Shown here piece by piece: positions 1 to 11,934 of a DNA stretch of 64,000 nucleotides. The stretch is taken from positions 62,001 through 126,000 of the forward strand of contig NMRA01000725.1 in NCBI GenBank assembly GCA_002633005.1, read 5' to 3'. Every line of letters begins with the position of its first letter. Position 1 is the first letter of the stretch. Below the pieces are notes generated by a model. It made no database searches, had not been told where the DNA came from, and saw only the letters and a program-made list of their open reading frames with translations. The position numbers and the translations under genes are program-made. This stretch comes from Phoronis australis (taxonomy: Eukaryota > Phoronida > Phoronidae).

Positions 1-1731
1 CTCTTTCTCCAGTTCTCCGGGAATTTTCCTGTCGCCAGTACCTTGTTGAATAGTTTGCATAATACTTCAAGGATGTCACCAGTCAGTGCTTTGAAGAGTT
101 CGTTTGGAATACCATCTTCTCCAGGAGTTTTGTTACTTTTAAGTTTACTTATTTCCTGATTGATTTCGGACATGTCAATTTCTATATTAAGTTGTACCAG
201 GATTTCATCACCAGGTGTATTGGCACATCCATTGCAGCTTTCGTCGTGCTCTCGTGTTTCGTCCAGCAAATTATTAAGGAATTCCTTGTTTTCCCGTACA
301 GGCTCAGTGTTCAAGAGTTTTTCAAAATAGTTATACCATTCGTTCGACGAAATATCCGCTTGTTGAATATTGTTCGGATTTATGATTGTCTTCACGTTTG
401 CCCAGAATATTCTTGGATCAATCACTAATTAGGTTCTTTACCATTTGTTCGTTATAATTCTTCTTTTTTTCACGACAGGTTTCCTTAAATTGACTTTTCG
501 TATCAATATAATTACGTAGTGTATCCACACACTTTGTGGATCTGAAAAGTTTCAATAAATTGTGTTTTTCTATTTTCTTTTGCTCGCAAACGTTGTCGAA
601 CCACCTTGGCTGCTGCCAGTTCACTGCGGGTTTATTGCTTATTTTCATTTCATGGCCGCAAGCGTGGAATAATTCATTTATTAATTTAACTGCTTTGTTA
701 ATATCCATATCGATGGCTGAAGATATTTGGGATAATTTCTCGGTGGTGTCAACGCTAGCTGCCCACTCTTTCTTAAAACTTGAAGATTTGTGTGGCTGCC
801 ACTTGAGTCGGTGCAATGGGGTTGTTCTGACACTAGTGTTCGATCCGTCTGTATCAGCTTCCGTATGTTCTAGATAACGTAGAGTACACATGATAGGGAA
901 ATGGTCTGACTGGTCGTAGTTTAATACTTCAAAGTCATTAATATATTCGAACAGAGATGCCTCGGCAATAACATAGTCAATAGTGCTGCATCCTCGAGTG
1001 CAGACGAACGAATAGTTTCCTTCTCTGTCTGAGGGGTATCTACCGTTAACTATGTGCGTACCATATACTGCCCAAAATTTGGCAAGTTCTTTGCCAAAGT
1101 AGTTAGATTTCGCATCTTGGTTGTTTCTTGGTTTTTCAAAATTATTTTGAACATATCAACAGTCGCTATTGGCAAGGACACTGATATTCGTGATATCGTC
1201 ATCTGGGATGTAGTCTCTGAGTGTAGCTGTCCTTGAATTAAAGTCACCTGTCAAAATAACGCGTGACTGGTTAAATTTCCCATTACTCTTTAAGCAGGTA
1301 AAGTCATCCTCGAGACGATCAACACTGCAGTCAGAAATGTCGTGGCTGTAGTATGCTGACTCTTCGGGAGGGAGATAAATAAAACCTATTATTACATCTG
1401 GCTTGTCTGAGCCTGCAAAGAAATCTTTGAGATGCAAATATACTCTGTCTTCCAAATTCTCACAGATGCGAGTTATTTTGGTTCCTAAATTGTTCTTTAC
1501 CATTACTGTCACTCCACCAGATACTTTGCCGTTATATATGTTTCGTACTGATGTGAACGTGGAATAATTTTCTAAGATATCGCCAAATTCATGCTCTGCT
1601 CTTGCGTGTGATTCAATGAATCCTATGAGGTCGTAGTTTCTAATTATTTTTTTAATTTCTCCTTTGTTTTGTCGTAGCTTACTTTCTAGCCCCCCTATGT
1701 TCCATGATCCTATTTTCATTTCTCTTGTCAT
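1..1731 (-). pseudogene. LINE ORF2: endonuclease and start of reverse transcriptase
   Basis: ATG at 1731. The endonuclease shows KIGSWNIGGL at the N-terminus, a catalytic-region glutamate in FIESHA, LTGDFNSR near residue 160 and SDHFPI at about 905-890, so the key EEP residues (E, GDFN, SDH) are all visible. One TGA at 1156-1158 interrupts this otherwise single frame. A linker follows (891-418), then a frameshift near 422. The remaining frame down to base 1 contains KSNKTPGEDGIPNELF and a trailing PENWRK, which are RT fingers motifs. The catalytic YADD box would lie outside the window. The copy is young enough to read through almost entirely. Confidence 0.86.
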
Positions 1732-1737
1732 TGTTTG

Positions 1738-2495
1738 CTATTGACTGTCGTCCTCTTCATTTGTATCCGTTCTATCTCTGAAGATGTATCTATCCTCGTT
1801 GCAGACAACTTTGTCTATATGATCGTCATACAGGTACATTTTCCTGTTGTGATAATGCTTATCAAATTTTATTGTGGCTTCTATAAAATTATTGTCTCTT
1901 GAGAACTGCCATAACTTTGATCTAGCGATACGAACGTTCTTGCTGAAGTCTTCAGCCACCGAGTATTGAGTTTCACTCCTTAATTTTCTTTTGCCTTTTA
2001 AGATCTGCAACTTGTCCTTGAACGAACTCAACTTTGCGATGATATTGGTCGAAGTTTGCTACGGTTCTTACGACCAATCCTATGGGCCCGCTCAATCTTA
2101 ACCTCTGATATGTCGAGGTGGTTATCGACTAGTTCCTTTACTGCAGTTTCCGCTTCTTCCCATGTTTCCGAATTCCCCTTGGGAATGCCGTGAAAAATTA
2201 GGTTGTCCCGTCTATACCTGTTCTCTAAATCAACCACCTTGCTTTCCAAGTGCGCCACCTGTTGTCTCAAACCGACATTTTCCTGCTTCATTTCCTTGCA
2301 TTGGCGACTTAAGGATTCTATTTTACCAGACAAATCTTCTCTCATTTTCTCAAATTTTGTATTCATTTGCTCTAGTAGTTCTGTATTCGATATATCAGGT
2401 GGATTACTTTCAGGTTGAGTCATATACGAAGGTAAGGTCCGGTTGCGCAATCCTTTCGCAGGTCCTGCATTAGGTGTGCCTTTACCTCCTGGCAT
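1738..2495 (-). pseudogene. LINE ORF1 (coiled-coil RNA-binding protein), frameshifted
   Basis: The first piece (2495-2028, ATG at 2495) has a Gly/Pro-rich N-terminus, a coiled coil at about residues 38-95 and then NLIFHGIP and RAHRIG. These two motifs are typical of the RRM-like centre of L1-type ORF1 (transposase_22). The reading frame breaks after KLRPI. The second piece (2031-1738) continues the same protein with SSFKDKLQIL and a basic C-terminal domain, so a one-base loss near 2044 separates them. In the family this protein trimerises, binds the LINE RNA and is needed for retrotransposition. The stop at 1738 lies only a few bases before the ORF2 start at 1731. Confidence 0.82.
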
Positions 2496-2500
2496 GATTT

Positions 2501-4136
2501 GCTATTGTTACGTAACCTGTATATACACTGTAAACTGAAACAGCTCTGACACCTCAGTGTAGGTAACCCTATAGCAGGTTATGGAACTGTCTCAAAGTCG
2601 GTTTTCACTCAGTCTAATGAAGTTTGACCAACCTTCAATCGTTCTGTAGATGTTGAGTATCACTTTCTTCTGACTGCAGTCCACACTTTTGCGTATTACC
2701 GTAGTAATTTCTGGTTTTAGTATGAGCGATGTAGAAATGCGTTCACAAAAATAGTGCCACCTATCTGAGTCCGGAAACTGCATGTAATGTTTTAGTAAAA
2801 AGTCAGTTTCTTGAACTTGTGTGTATTAAGTCGAAGTTAATACTATCAGTTACCAGGAAAATATTCGGAATGAAAGGATAATGCTGCTAAAATCATTCAT
2901 AATGCCTAAATGTTGTTGTAGAAATTAAGAGTTTGAGAAAATACTGATTACTAATGATATGACTAAATAATAAATGGTAAAATCTGTTTTATTTTTGTGG
3001 CAGAGATGTACTTAGACCTTCATAAGTGGTAAAGTTTTGTGAGTTCCCTTTGCTATGATTTGTTCACCTATTAAATGAAAACATGAGATTGGAGCAACAG
3101 AGTGATGTGTTGTGTATTTATCAAATAATGCCAAGTGAAATATCAATATACTCCTAATCTGTGACCAGAGCTTGAAACTCCAAGATTTTGGCATTAATGG
3201 TTTTCATAAGGCATTGGTAGAAAAGTCTTGATATCTGTAGGCTAAGTCTTCTCATTTCCATACTACAATTTTTACTGTTATCCGCTTTGGAAAGCAATTT
3301 TCGACAGTTACACAAATGATTGGGCCTCAACTAAAGTAACTATATGCCATGATGTCGTACTTTTGCTCCTAATACAGGCTCCGCCTTCTATCATGTGATA
3401 TATTATGTTAATGCATTTTTTGCAAAATTATATCTCGGTTTGGCTTGATCTCTCTCGTGATCACAAGGTTTTATCTCAATCATAAACTGTTTTTCTCATA
3501 TGACCTGGAATGTGTTGACACACGACTGGTTAATGACACCGAGTACGTATTTTTGATATTACTTGGGCGAATTACAAAGTAGTGCAAAGTAAAAATCCAT
3601 ACGCCTTACATTTTATCGTCTGCAAAACACTGATACCAACAATCAAATAGTGCTGAAATTCCGTGAAGGTGCCGGGTTGTGATTGACAAATCGCAACTGT
3701 ACATACTCCCAGTCGGCAGGACGTGCAATCAATTTCTTAAACGGATCGATCAACAGCGGCGAATTCCATATCCACCTTCATTCAAACGGAGACGAACCCC
3801 AGCTCAAAAATCGCGAAGAGACTCTTTAGCTGTGCTGTCTCAAGATCAATTCAGTGCTCACGCGTGGGGAAAACCTTGCTGACTGTTATTTATAAACATT
3901 TGCTAAGTTTTAGTATTACAACTTCAAAGACTATTTATTAGATTATATCTTGAACATTTGTTACGAAAACAAACTTTGTCATTTTGACAAAATTTCCAAG
4001 AAGCTTTGATCATGTTATCAATCTGAGACTCGTGTAGGATTCTATGTCCGATCATAAACTTTAGTACATGGACCGCCTACTCCGTATATTTTCAATGGAC
4101 GAAATCTGTTATAATACACAAACCTCATACATGTAT
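2501..4136. other. intergenic, no gene seen
   Basis: AT-rich sequence with only short chance ORFs on both strands. I found no splice-framed coding stretch, no tRNA-like box and no clear repeat shared with the rest of the window. Confidence 0.5.
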
Positions 4137-6354
4137 TAATACTCCAGAAATAACCTCTATGTTCACTCAAAAACCAATCTCGCACTTCAACAGCAGTTTA
4201 TATGTACTCCACCGGGACGTTTCATTTTAACTAAGCTCGAACGAACTCCAGTGCCTGATGGGAGATCTTGAACAGCGTTTCAATGCCGAAAAAAAGTTTT
4301 TTCTTTGTACTAGACAGTAAAATTTATGGAAAAATTCCCCGTCACATTACATATTTAACCGGAAGCCGAATTTGTAATGAGCAGAGGTTGGCGCCTCCTC
4401 TAGGATATTTCGCAAGAAAATGTAGGAATTGCGTCTGTTGTCTATAATCTATGGTCTAATGTAGGTAGCACGCGCATGCATCTCCAAAGATGTTGCAAAT
4501 ATCTGTATTGTTGATAAGAACTACAGTCACGTGGCTAACGATTCCAGTTGAGACAGATATTAATCTTGATTATATCTGCGCAATATCACATGAGAAAAAA
4601 TAACGAATTTTATTTCAACATTGGCAACTTCTTCTTTGTCCGCTGACGAATATTTGTAGAGTTTTTCTAATTAAATGTGGAATTTGCGCCGCGTTTTCTA
4701 CGGTTAGGGAATTTTTTAGTGATTATCCGCCATCACTGTAGGCAAAAGCGGTTGCCACTATCTCACGTGCATCGGTCGAATCAAGAAAATTTCCTTACTT
4801 GGTTGGGCATTATAATAGACAAACATTAGGTGCAAAATTTAGATGTCCATCGCAATGAAATGACTTAATTGCTTGACAAGGGGAATTTTCAGCCTCATTG
4901 GGGAATTTTTGGTATATGTAAGGGGAATTTTGTCCGATTTAGGGAGTGAAATAAGGCCATTATTCGGAATCAGAATTAAGGGATCGGTTGCCCTCCAGAA
5001 AAAAACATCCTTTAGTGGAAACGAAGTTGTTACGGTATAGGTAATCGTTACGCCGCCGGTAACTCTCTCCTCTCCTATGTCGAAAGATAACGTGTTCATT
5101 GTTCGTTTTTTTGAGGAACTCGTTTTTTGCAAAAAGAAACTGTTGTTCAATCTTTATCCTGTGGATAGTGACGCATATTTTTGTATATCTTCCAACACCT
5201 AAAAATCCTGCCGTTAGAGAGATAATGTCAATTTCACAGTAGAAAGGTAGAGATACATGTAGGTTGAAAAATAGTATGAAAAGGAAACGAATTCCGGATT
5301 ACTTTTTAGTGTCGAATTTTACTCAGATACTCGCCCAAAATTGCAACCAAGTCATACAGCAGGGCCAGAGAAAGGTGCTAGTTCAACCCAAAGTCCAACC
5401 TCATCAAACGCAGGCCCAGATTGCACCCCGTCAACTTCCTCTCCTCGCCTACTACGGGGCATTTCCTCATCGAAGTAAATATATATCAGATGTCACAAAA
5501 ACTAAGCCACTTTTTCACAGATAATTTCTCAGCAATTGAGAGACCGAATTCGTTTAAATTTTTCACAATGTATCTTCAGGGTGCTACTGCAAATAGACTT
5601 TTTCCTAAAGTACACAACGTAGGGTCTGTTGCGCGTAAAAGTGGCAGTGTGATACCCAAGACTGCATGTTTGAAATAAAACGAGGATCTTGTTGAGGAAT
5701 TCATTCAATCCAAGCAGGACAACCCGGGGAATCACAAATCTCTGAGGGAAGTCAAAAGAGATCAAAATGTTAGAAGGAAAAGACAAACACGATGCCGCTA
5801 CTTGCACCTATGTGAAAAGAATCATTTTCACTGATGAAAAACACTTTACGCTAGAAATTGCTGAAAATCAGCAAAACTATGGTGTTCATGGGAAACAAAA
5901 ACGAGAAATTCAGTCATCTCGACTCTATCATGAGACTTTCAGATTTTTCCAAAAAAGTAATTGTTTCCAATGGAGTATTTTGGGAATGAAAAACAATTAT
6001 TTGCTTTATTTGCACTGATACACACAAAGTTAACAGTCAATGCTGCATGCAGTCATTGGACGAAAATCTCCTTGATTTTAGGCGTTTTTATACTGGAAAA
6101 AATACGTATTTCAGCAAGATGGAACCCTTCACTAGATCAAGATAACCCAGTCTCATCTGTAGGAAGCCACATCAGAATTCAACAAAAACCTGAGTGGCCT
6201 CCGCAGAGTTCTGACTTCAATCCATTGGACTATGCCATATGGGACTCTCTGAAGGAGAAAGTTTACCAGGGAATGGGAAGCAAATTGACTAACCTAAAGC
6301 AAGATTTAAAAGACAGGAAAATTGTGTCATGGGGGAAATATGGATGGAAGAAAT
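4137..6354 (+). repeat. Composite repeat, copy A (truncated at the N in 6355)
   Basis: From 4137 (TTAATACTCC) this sequence matches 6737 onward almost base for base until the assembly N at 6355, with an offset of about 2.6 kb. The left flanks of the two copies are unrelated. The copy contains the left part of a mariner element (from 5486), so the mariner inserted before the composite was copied. Outside the mariner, the plus-strand frame from 5264 starts KRKRIPDYF and is followed by Ser/Pro-rich sequence. That recalls the N-terminus of TTF/ZMYM-type hAT proteins, but the resemblance is weak and I do not assign it. Confidence 0.75.
5486..6354 (+). mobile_element. mariner-like element, copy A, 3' end missing
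   Basis: Begins just after TA with TCAGATGTCACAAAAACTA, matching the left terminal repeat of the full copy at 8082. The transposase frames include an HTH-region ending in PKTACLK, FTDEK with the first catalytic Asp (about 5829), then WPPQSSDFNPLDYAIWDSL with the third (about 6195-6250). Several frameshifts and the truncation at 6355 make it inactive. Confidence 0.8.
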
Positions 6355-6355
6355 N
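6355..6355. other. single-N assembly join
   Basis: The repeat copy ends abruptly mid-transposase at this N and unrelated sequence follows. This suggests two contigs were butted together rather than one unread base. Confidence 0.6.
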
Positions 6356-6736
6356 CACTCACACTACTGTCACTGTGATACGGGTTACCGACTCCAGCCA
6401 TTTTCATCTTGCAACACACTAAACAATCCCTAAATCCAACGTAGTTGAGTTCTCTACTAACCTATCTTGCCGCAGAATACTCGCCGATGGAAAGTGGTGG
6501 CGACAATTGTTGAAAAACAGCACAAAACAAAAGTAGAATAGAACAGATTCGCACGGTAAAGTCAACGCAAAACCAAATGGCGGGAAACGCTTGCCTCCTA
6601 AAACGCCACTTCCGGAGTAGCGGACGAGTAATTTATGAAATTACGAAAAGATGTAATTAAGTGGAAAATATGTCTAGGATAACCAACCAACCTTGTTTTA
6701 GCTCAAAATGACATGGAAAAGGATTGCCTTCGCCTT
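6356..6736. other. spacer between composite repeat copies
   Basis: 381 bases with no ORF and no similarity that I can see to the flank of copy A. Contains a short palindrome around 6629-6645 (GTAATTTATGAAATTAC). Confidence 0.45.
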
Positions 6737-9242
6737 TAATACTCCAGAAATAACCACTAGGTTCACTCAAAAACCAATCTCGCACTTCAACAGCAGTTTA
6801 TATATACTCCACCGGGACGTTTCATTTTAACTAAGCTCGAACGAACTCCAGTGCCTGATGGAAGACCTTGAACAGCGTTTCAATGCCGAAAAAAAATTTT
6901 CTTTGTACTAGACAGTAAAATTTATGGAAAAATTCCCCGTCACATTACATATTTAACCGGAAGCCGAGTTTGTAATGAGCAGAGGTTGGCGCGTCCTCTA
7001 GGATATTTCGCAAGAAAATGTAGGAGTTGCGTCTGTTTATAATCTATGGTCTAATGTAGGTAGCACGCGCATGCATCTCCAAAGATGTTGCAAATATCTG
7101 TATTGTTGATAAGAACTACAGTCATGTGGCTAACGATTCCACTTGTGACAGATATTAATCTTGATTATATCTGCGCAATATCACATGAGAAAAAATAACG
7201 AATTTTATTTCAACATTGGCAACTTCTTCTTTGTCCGCTGACGAATATTTGTAGCGTTTTTCTAATTAAATGTGGAATTTGCGCCGCGTTTTCTACGGTT
7301 AGGGATTTTTTTTAGTGATTATCCGCCATCACTGTAGGCTAAAGCGGTTGCCACTATCTCACGTGCATCGGTCGAATAAAGAAAATTTCCTTACTTGGTT
7401 GGGCATTATAATAGACAAACATTAGGTGCAAATTTTAGATGTCCATCGCAATGAAATGACTTAATTGCTTGACAAGGGGAATTTTCAGCCTCATTGGGGA
7501 ATTTTTGGTATATGTAAGGGGAATTTTGTCCGATTTAGGGAGTGAAATCAGGCCATTATTCGGAATCAGAATTAAGGGATCGGTTGCCCTCCAGAAAAAA
7601 CATCCTTTAGTGGAAACGAAGTTGTTACGGTATAGGTAATCGTTACGCCGCCGGTAACTCTCTCCTCTCCTATGTCGAAAGATAACGTGTTTATTGTTCG
7701 TTTTTTTGAGGAACTCGCTTTTTTGCAAAAAAAAACTGTTGTTCAATCTTTATCCTGCGGATAGTGACGCATATTTTTGTATGTCTTCCAACACCTAAAA
7801 ATCCTGGCGTTAGAGAGATAATGTCAGTTTCACAGTAGAAAGGTAGAGATACCTGTAGGTTGAAAAATAGTATGAAAAGGAAACGAATTCCGGATTACTT
7901 TTTAGTGTCGAATTTTACTCAGATACTCGCCCAAAATTCCAACCAAGTCATACAGCAGGGCCAGGGAAAGGTGGTAGTTCAACCCAAAATCCATCCTCAT
8001 CAAACGCAGGCCCAGATTGCACCCCGTCAACTTCCTCCCCTCGCCTACTACGGGGCATTTCCTCATCGAAGTAAATATATATCAGGTGTCACAAAAACTA
8101 AGCTACTTTTTCACAGATGATTTCTCAGCAATTGAGCGACCGGATTCGTTTAAATTTTTCACAATGTATCTTCAGGGTGCTACTGCAAATAGACTTTTTC
8201 CTAAAGTACACAACGCAGGGTCTGCTGCGCGTAAAAGTGGCAGTGGGATACCCAAGACTGCATGTTTGAAATAAAACGAGGATCTTGTTGAGGAATTCAT
8301 TCAATCCAAGCAGGGCAACCCGGGGAATCACAAACCTCTGAGGGAAGTCAAAAGAGATCAAAATGTTAGAAGGAAAAGACAAACACGATGCCGCTACTTG
8401 CACCTATGTGAAAAGAATCATTTTCACCGATGAAAAAGACTTTAAGCTAGAAATTGCTGAAAATCAGCAAAACTATGGTGTTCATGGGAAACAAAAACGA
8501 GAAATTCAGTCATCTCGACTCTATCATGAGACTTCCAGATTTTTCCAAAAAAAAGTAATTGTTTCCAATGGAGTATTTTGGGAATGAAAAACATATATTT
8601 GCTTTATTTGCACTGATACAGACAAAGTTAACAGTCAATGCTGCATGCAGTCATTGGACGAAAATCTCCTTGATTTTAGGCGTTTTTATACTGGAAAAAA
8701 ATACGTATTTCAGCAAGATGGGACCCTTCACTCGATCAAGATAACCCAGTCTCATCTGGAGGAAGCCACATCAGAATTCATCAAAAGGATGAGTGGCCTC
8801 CGCAGAGTTCTGACTTCAATCCATTGGACTATGCCATATGGGACTCTCTGAAGGAGAAAGTTTACCAGGGAATGGGAAACAAATTGACTAACCTAAAGCA
8901 AGATTTAAAAGACAGAAAAATTGTGTCATGGGGGAAATATGGATGGAAGAAATACGGAAAAGCATCTCTGGGTGGAAGAAACGTCTCCGTTTAGTCGTCC
9001 AGGAAGATGGAGGCCACATTAAGCAAGGACTGAAATAAGCGACCTTCCCTTTGATATTTTATTTTTTGACCTGATATTTTTAATTTAACTGTACTCGCAC
9101 AATTGGACACAGATTTCTTTGATATTTTGTGCATTTTTTGATGATGTCCTAAGATTCAAAGGTAAGAAATTTGAAATAAATCGGTATATTCTTTGCTGAG
9201 AAATTACTTGTCAAAAAGTAGCTCACTTTTTGGGACACCTGC
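6737..9242 (+). repeat. Composite repeat, copy B (with complete nested mariner)
   Basis: Left part 6737-8081 is collinear with 4137-5485. The mariner follows at 8082-9242. The minus-strand frame at 7746-7435 and the plus-strand frame at 7860-8120 recur in both copies, but neither resembles a protein I know. They differ by frameshifts between the copies, which argues against present coding function. Confidence 0.72.
8082..9242 (+). mobile_element. mariner/Tc1-type transposon, full length, inactive
   Basis: 1,161 bp flanked by TA (8080-8081 and 9243-9244), the target of IS630/Tc1/mariner elements. The left end TCAGGTGTCACAAAAACTA and the reverse complement of the right end GCAGGTGTCCCAAAAAGTG form terminal inverted repeats of about 50 bp, ending near TTTCTCAGCAA on both sides. 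The transposase is broken into frames. An HTH part ends at 8272, FTDEK lies near 8428, QQDG near 8713 and SSDFNPLD near 8815. The spacing between the last two Asp is about 31 codons after allowing for one frameshift, close to DD34D. Cut-and-paste transposase is the family function; this copy cannot encode it. Confidence 0.9.
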
Positions 9243-9890
9243 TATAATCCTCAGTAACATTATTGTAATAATTCGGACGAGCTCCCTAAAAGTACATAGA
9301 GATTTGATTCAGGTCTCTCTTATGTTACAAGCCACCAACACGTCAACTAGAAAATCTTTAAAGCCTTGTCATCTCATCTGGACTCCTAACGTCACATTTG
9401 TTTTGGAATAATAGTATGTAAACCACAAGGTAAATGCAAACATCCAGGAATCGCAGTTACCACAATCACGTTACCTGTGCACAAGGACTCAAAATGGCAC
9501 TGCCTTACAATACACGTCGTTTCAGCGTGCGAACTCTTTGGTCTGCGAGTTAACGCTTCCGTAAGTCACATGTGCTCTTCCCTACAAATGGTTCCACATT
9601 TCATCGTTAATGCTATTCATTTGAAAGAAAAGGAAATAAGTTCAAAATGTTATGAATGGAGATTTATTCGCTAAGGGCCGGTTTAGTCTGACGCATTTTC
9701 AGCTTATTCTGAGGTCTATCCCGTTTTATGCCCTGCAAACCTTTTTCTAGTTCGTTTCCTCTATCGTTGGTCTTACTAGCAAAGATCCCGAATGTATAGT
9801 TAAGCTATCTTTATGCTTTATGTTCGTTCTGATATCTGTGTAACAAAGAAGGCGGACTGGCGTTGTGTACGCCTGTTCTCAGCAGCTCCG
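9243..9890. other. intergenic upstream of the secreted-peptide gene
   Basis: No ORF that I can support. The last 250 bases are the likely upstream region of the gene at 10057. Confidence 0.45.
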
Positions 9891-9891
9891 T

Positions 9892-9987
9892 GATTGGCTG
9901 AACTCGTTAGTCTGATTGACATGTGCAAACGAACCATAGCCGATGTGTCTTACTTGACGAAATCACCCCTTCGAACAGTATATAAAA
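9892..9987 (+). promoter_or_regulatory. CCAAT (inverted) and TATA box
   Basis: An inverted CCAAT box (GATTGGCT) lies at 9892-9899 and a strong TATA box (TATATAAAA) at 9979-9987. The expected transcription start is near 10010, about 45 bases before the ATG. The spacing is that of a standard RNA polymerase II promoter, and both lie directly upstream of a signal-peptide exon. Confidence 0.68.
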
Positions 9988-10056
9988 CGGCCCTCACACC
10001 AAATCGACATTGCTAACGTAAGTGATCTCTGCTTATCTTTGATCGAACCACAAGTT

Positions 10057-10129
10057 ATGAAGACGTCACTGTTGTGCTTTTTAGCCGGTATTGCATTATT
10101 GGCGATGCTGGGTCTCGCTACCGGCGAAG
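10057..10129 (+). CDS. secreted peptide gene, exon 1 (signal peptide)
   Basis: ATG at 10057 with G at -3. The 24 codons read Met-Lys-Thr-Ser, then a hydrophobic core (LLCFLAGIALLAML) and a small-residue end (GLATGE), which is a textbook signal peptide with cleavage probably near ATG-EG. The exon stops at a consensus donor, G|GTAAGT, at 10130, leaving one base of the next codon. It is too short to appear in ORF scans; I found it by the promoter, signal and donor together. The product would enter the secretory pathway. Confidence 0.72.
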
Positions 10130-11175
10130 GTAAGTACAGAGGAAGATTGTCACAGGATGCCATTTGTGAGAGATTGGCGAATTAGAACATTGCACCTACA
10201 TGTGCACAGGGTGAGTGAATGATACCAGTATAAACAGACTTTAAATTCCTCGCTGTAGTATATTGGTTGACTATTGTTATTGTCATATGGTGTTGACTGA
10301 AATTCTACTCGAATCCATTTATTTGGGCGAAAATTTCAACTGTTTTAGTAGTGCCACTGAGTAAAGGCAGAGTCCTTTCTCAGGAGTGGAAACCAATAAT
10401 ATTCTTCATGCTGTAGAGTTTCTGTGGGGAACCGTCTAAGATACATATTAATGAGGGCGATCTGATCAAGAAAATGACTTGGTAAAATACAATTATGCAG
10501 GGAAAACGCAATTAATCATGTGATTTCTTCCAAATACCCATTGTTGATGTAAGTGAATTGAGGTTATAATAGTTTTATAGTTTAAATTTTGGCTAAAATG
10601 AATTTTAAATTGCTACGCTGAACTGGATAAATAGTAGCCAAACTCAAAACCGATATTAACTGGTGTGACATTTATCGAAATCGTGAGATTCGTGAGATGT
10701 GATTTACTACTGCAGACAGATTCCTCTGAAATAAACCACTAAAATGTATATGCTGCAACCACATAGTGGTTACAGTTCGCTAATGGGAGACCGAGTTTTT
10801 CATTGATAATTCCTTTGGCAATACCTAGGTGGCTGCAAGAGAGAATATTTCCTTATTTACACATTTTAATTACATTTAGAATTTAACCGTGTTCTTCTCT
10901 TCAGTATTCGTTCCTAAAACAAAAGCGGTTTTGAAACATCAGGTCTGAGTAAATATAATTACTTTCAAATCCTTGTCCTATGTAGGAGTCATGGGCTTTG
11001 AACACACGGGATAGTCGGATATGGTACGTTGAATGCATATTGTCAAACCGACAAGGCCGGTTTCACTGAAACAAATATAATGGAATAAAAAGTCTCGGGA
11101 AATACGTTCACGTTACAATAAAATAAAGATACATATAGGTTATACAACGTACGTGTTTGTACCAGTGGCACAGTG

Positions 11176-11228
11176 TATGCAAAAGTATTTGAACTCGGGC
11201 ATCGCCTTCGTTCAAATACTTTTGCATA
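11176..11228. repeat. perfect 19-bp hairpin in the intron
   Basis: Left arm TATGCAAAAGTATTTGAAC at 11176-11194 and its exact reverse complement at 11210-11228, with a 15-base loop. It lies inside the 10130-11545 intron. Confidence 0.85.
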
Positions 11229-11545
11229 TCACGAATTGGAATCTTTAAAGAAGCAGGTTTACACAGATTGATCCGCTTGTTTTGGTGTCGTTTGTCATCT
11301 TTTCTCAATGATGGTCGCAGATCGCGTGACACTTATACGTGCACGCAATATTTTTATGAATGAAATTTTTGCAGCCTGCATGACACGGCAGTCAAGTTGT
11401 ATTTTACGGCAGCTATACAGGCTTGGGGTGCATATCTGCTATTTTCAGTATTTTTCTCAGAGAATGAGCTAAATCTACTTCTAAATTAAAATTTACTTTC
11501 GTTTCTGACGCTGTTTCTTGACTTCGTTGAGTAATATCTGTGCAG

Positions 11546-11628
11546 GACACCCAGACGTTGTGACTGATGCACGTTCTGACGCTTCTTCAAATGCTCCTTG
11601 CGCGCGGATCTTATCATTTTTAGGTTGA
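11546..11628 (+). CDS. secreted peptide gene, exon 2 (mature part and stop), tentative
   Basis: After an acceptor TGTGCAG|GA with a pyrimidine-rich stretch, the phase left by exon 1 gives Gly-His-Pro-Asp-Val-Val and ends CARILSFLG followed by TGA at 11626-11628. The full product would be 51 residues, with a mature part of about 27 residues containing one cysteine. The intron is 1,416 bp. I do not recognise a family. A single cysteine argues against a disulfide-rich antimicrobial peptide. Another exon pairing, or an alternative donor before the stop, cannot be excluded. Confidence 0.45.
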
Positions 11629-11882
11629 AAGTATTCCGAAATTTATTTTAAAATTGACAAAAATACGATATTTACTGCAGTTGCAGTTTTGCTTTTGTGC
11701 TCGATGTATTTTGATTGTTTTGAGAACGAATTTAAAAATTGACTCATATTTGACCCTAAAGAACCTCAACTGGTTTAGTGCAATAGTTGACCAAAGGGAG
11801 GCATGCATTGGTAATGCATATTGCTTTCCTAATCCCAAATGTATTGTGGCAAGTTCGAGATTTTTTGTGATTTTTAATTTTT

Positions 11883-11934
11883 AATTTTGCCCCTGAGCAG
11901 AACACTTAAAAGTGTTCTGCTCAGGGACAAAATT
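11883..11934. repeat. near-perfect palindrome, ~25-bp arms
   Basis: Centred near 11908. The inner arm GAGCAGAACACTT is followed by AA and then its exact complement AAGTGTTCTGCTC, extending outwards to AATTTTG and CAAAATT with one mismatch. It is probably the inner core or an end of a foldback element. Confidence 0.85.

Larger units (their letters stand above)
1..2500 (-). mobile_element. L1-like non-LTR retrotransposon, 5' part, defective
   Basis: On the minus strand the order is ORF1 (2495 to 1738), then ORF2 beginning at 1731 with an apurinic endonuclease followed by the first part of a reverse transcriptase that runs off the left edge. A coiled-coil ORF1 followed by an EEP endonuclease and RT is the layout of L1/Tx1-like LINEs. 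Lesions I can place are a one-base deletion near 2044, an in-frame TGA at 1156-1158 and a frameshift near 422. The 5' boundary is not defined: I saw no target duplication, and the 5' UTR may extend beyond 2500. Confidence 0.88.

Noticed and set aside
4839-5150. A gene on the minus strand (also at 7435-7746)
   Set aside because: The frame differs between the two repeat copies by frameshifts near its start and carries repetitive GGGGAATTTT-derived residues; no recognised domain.
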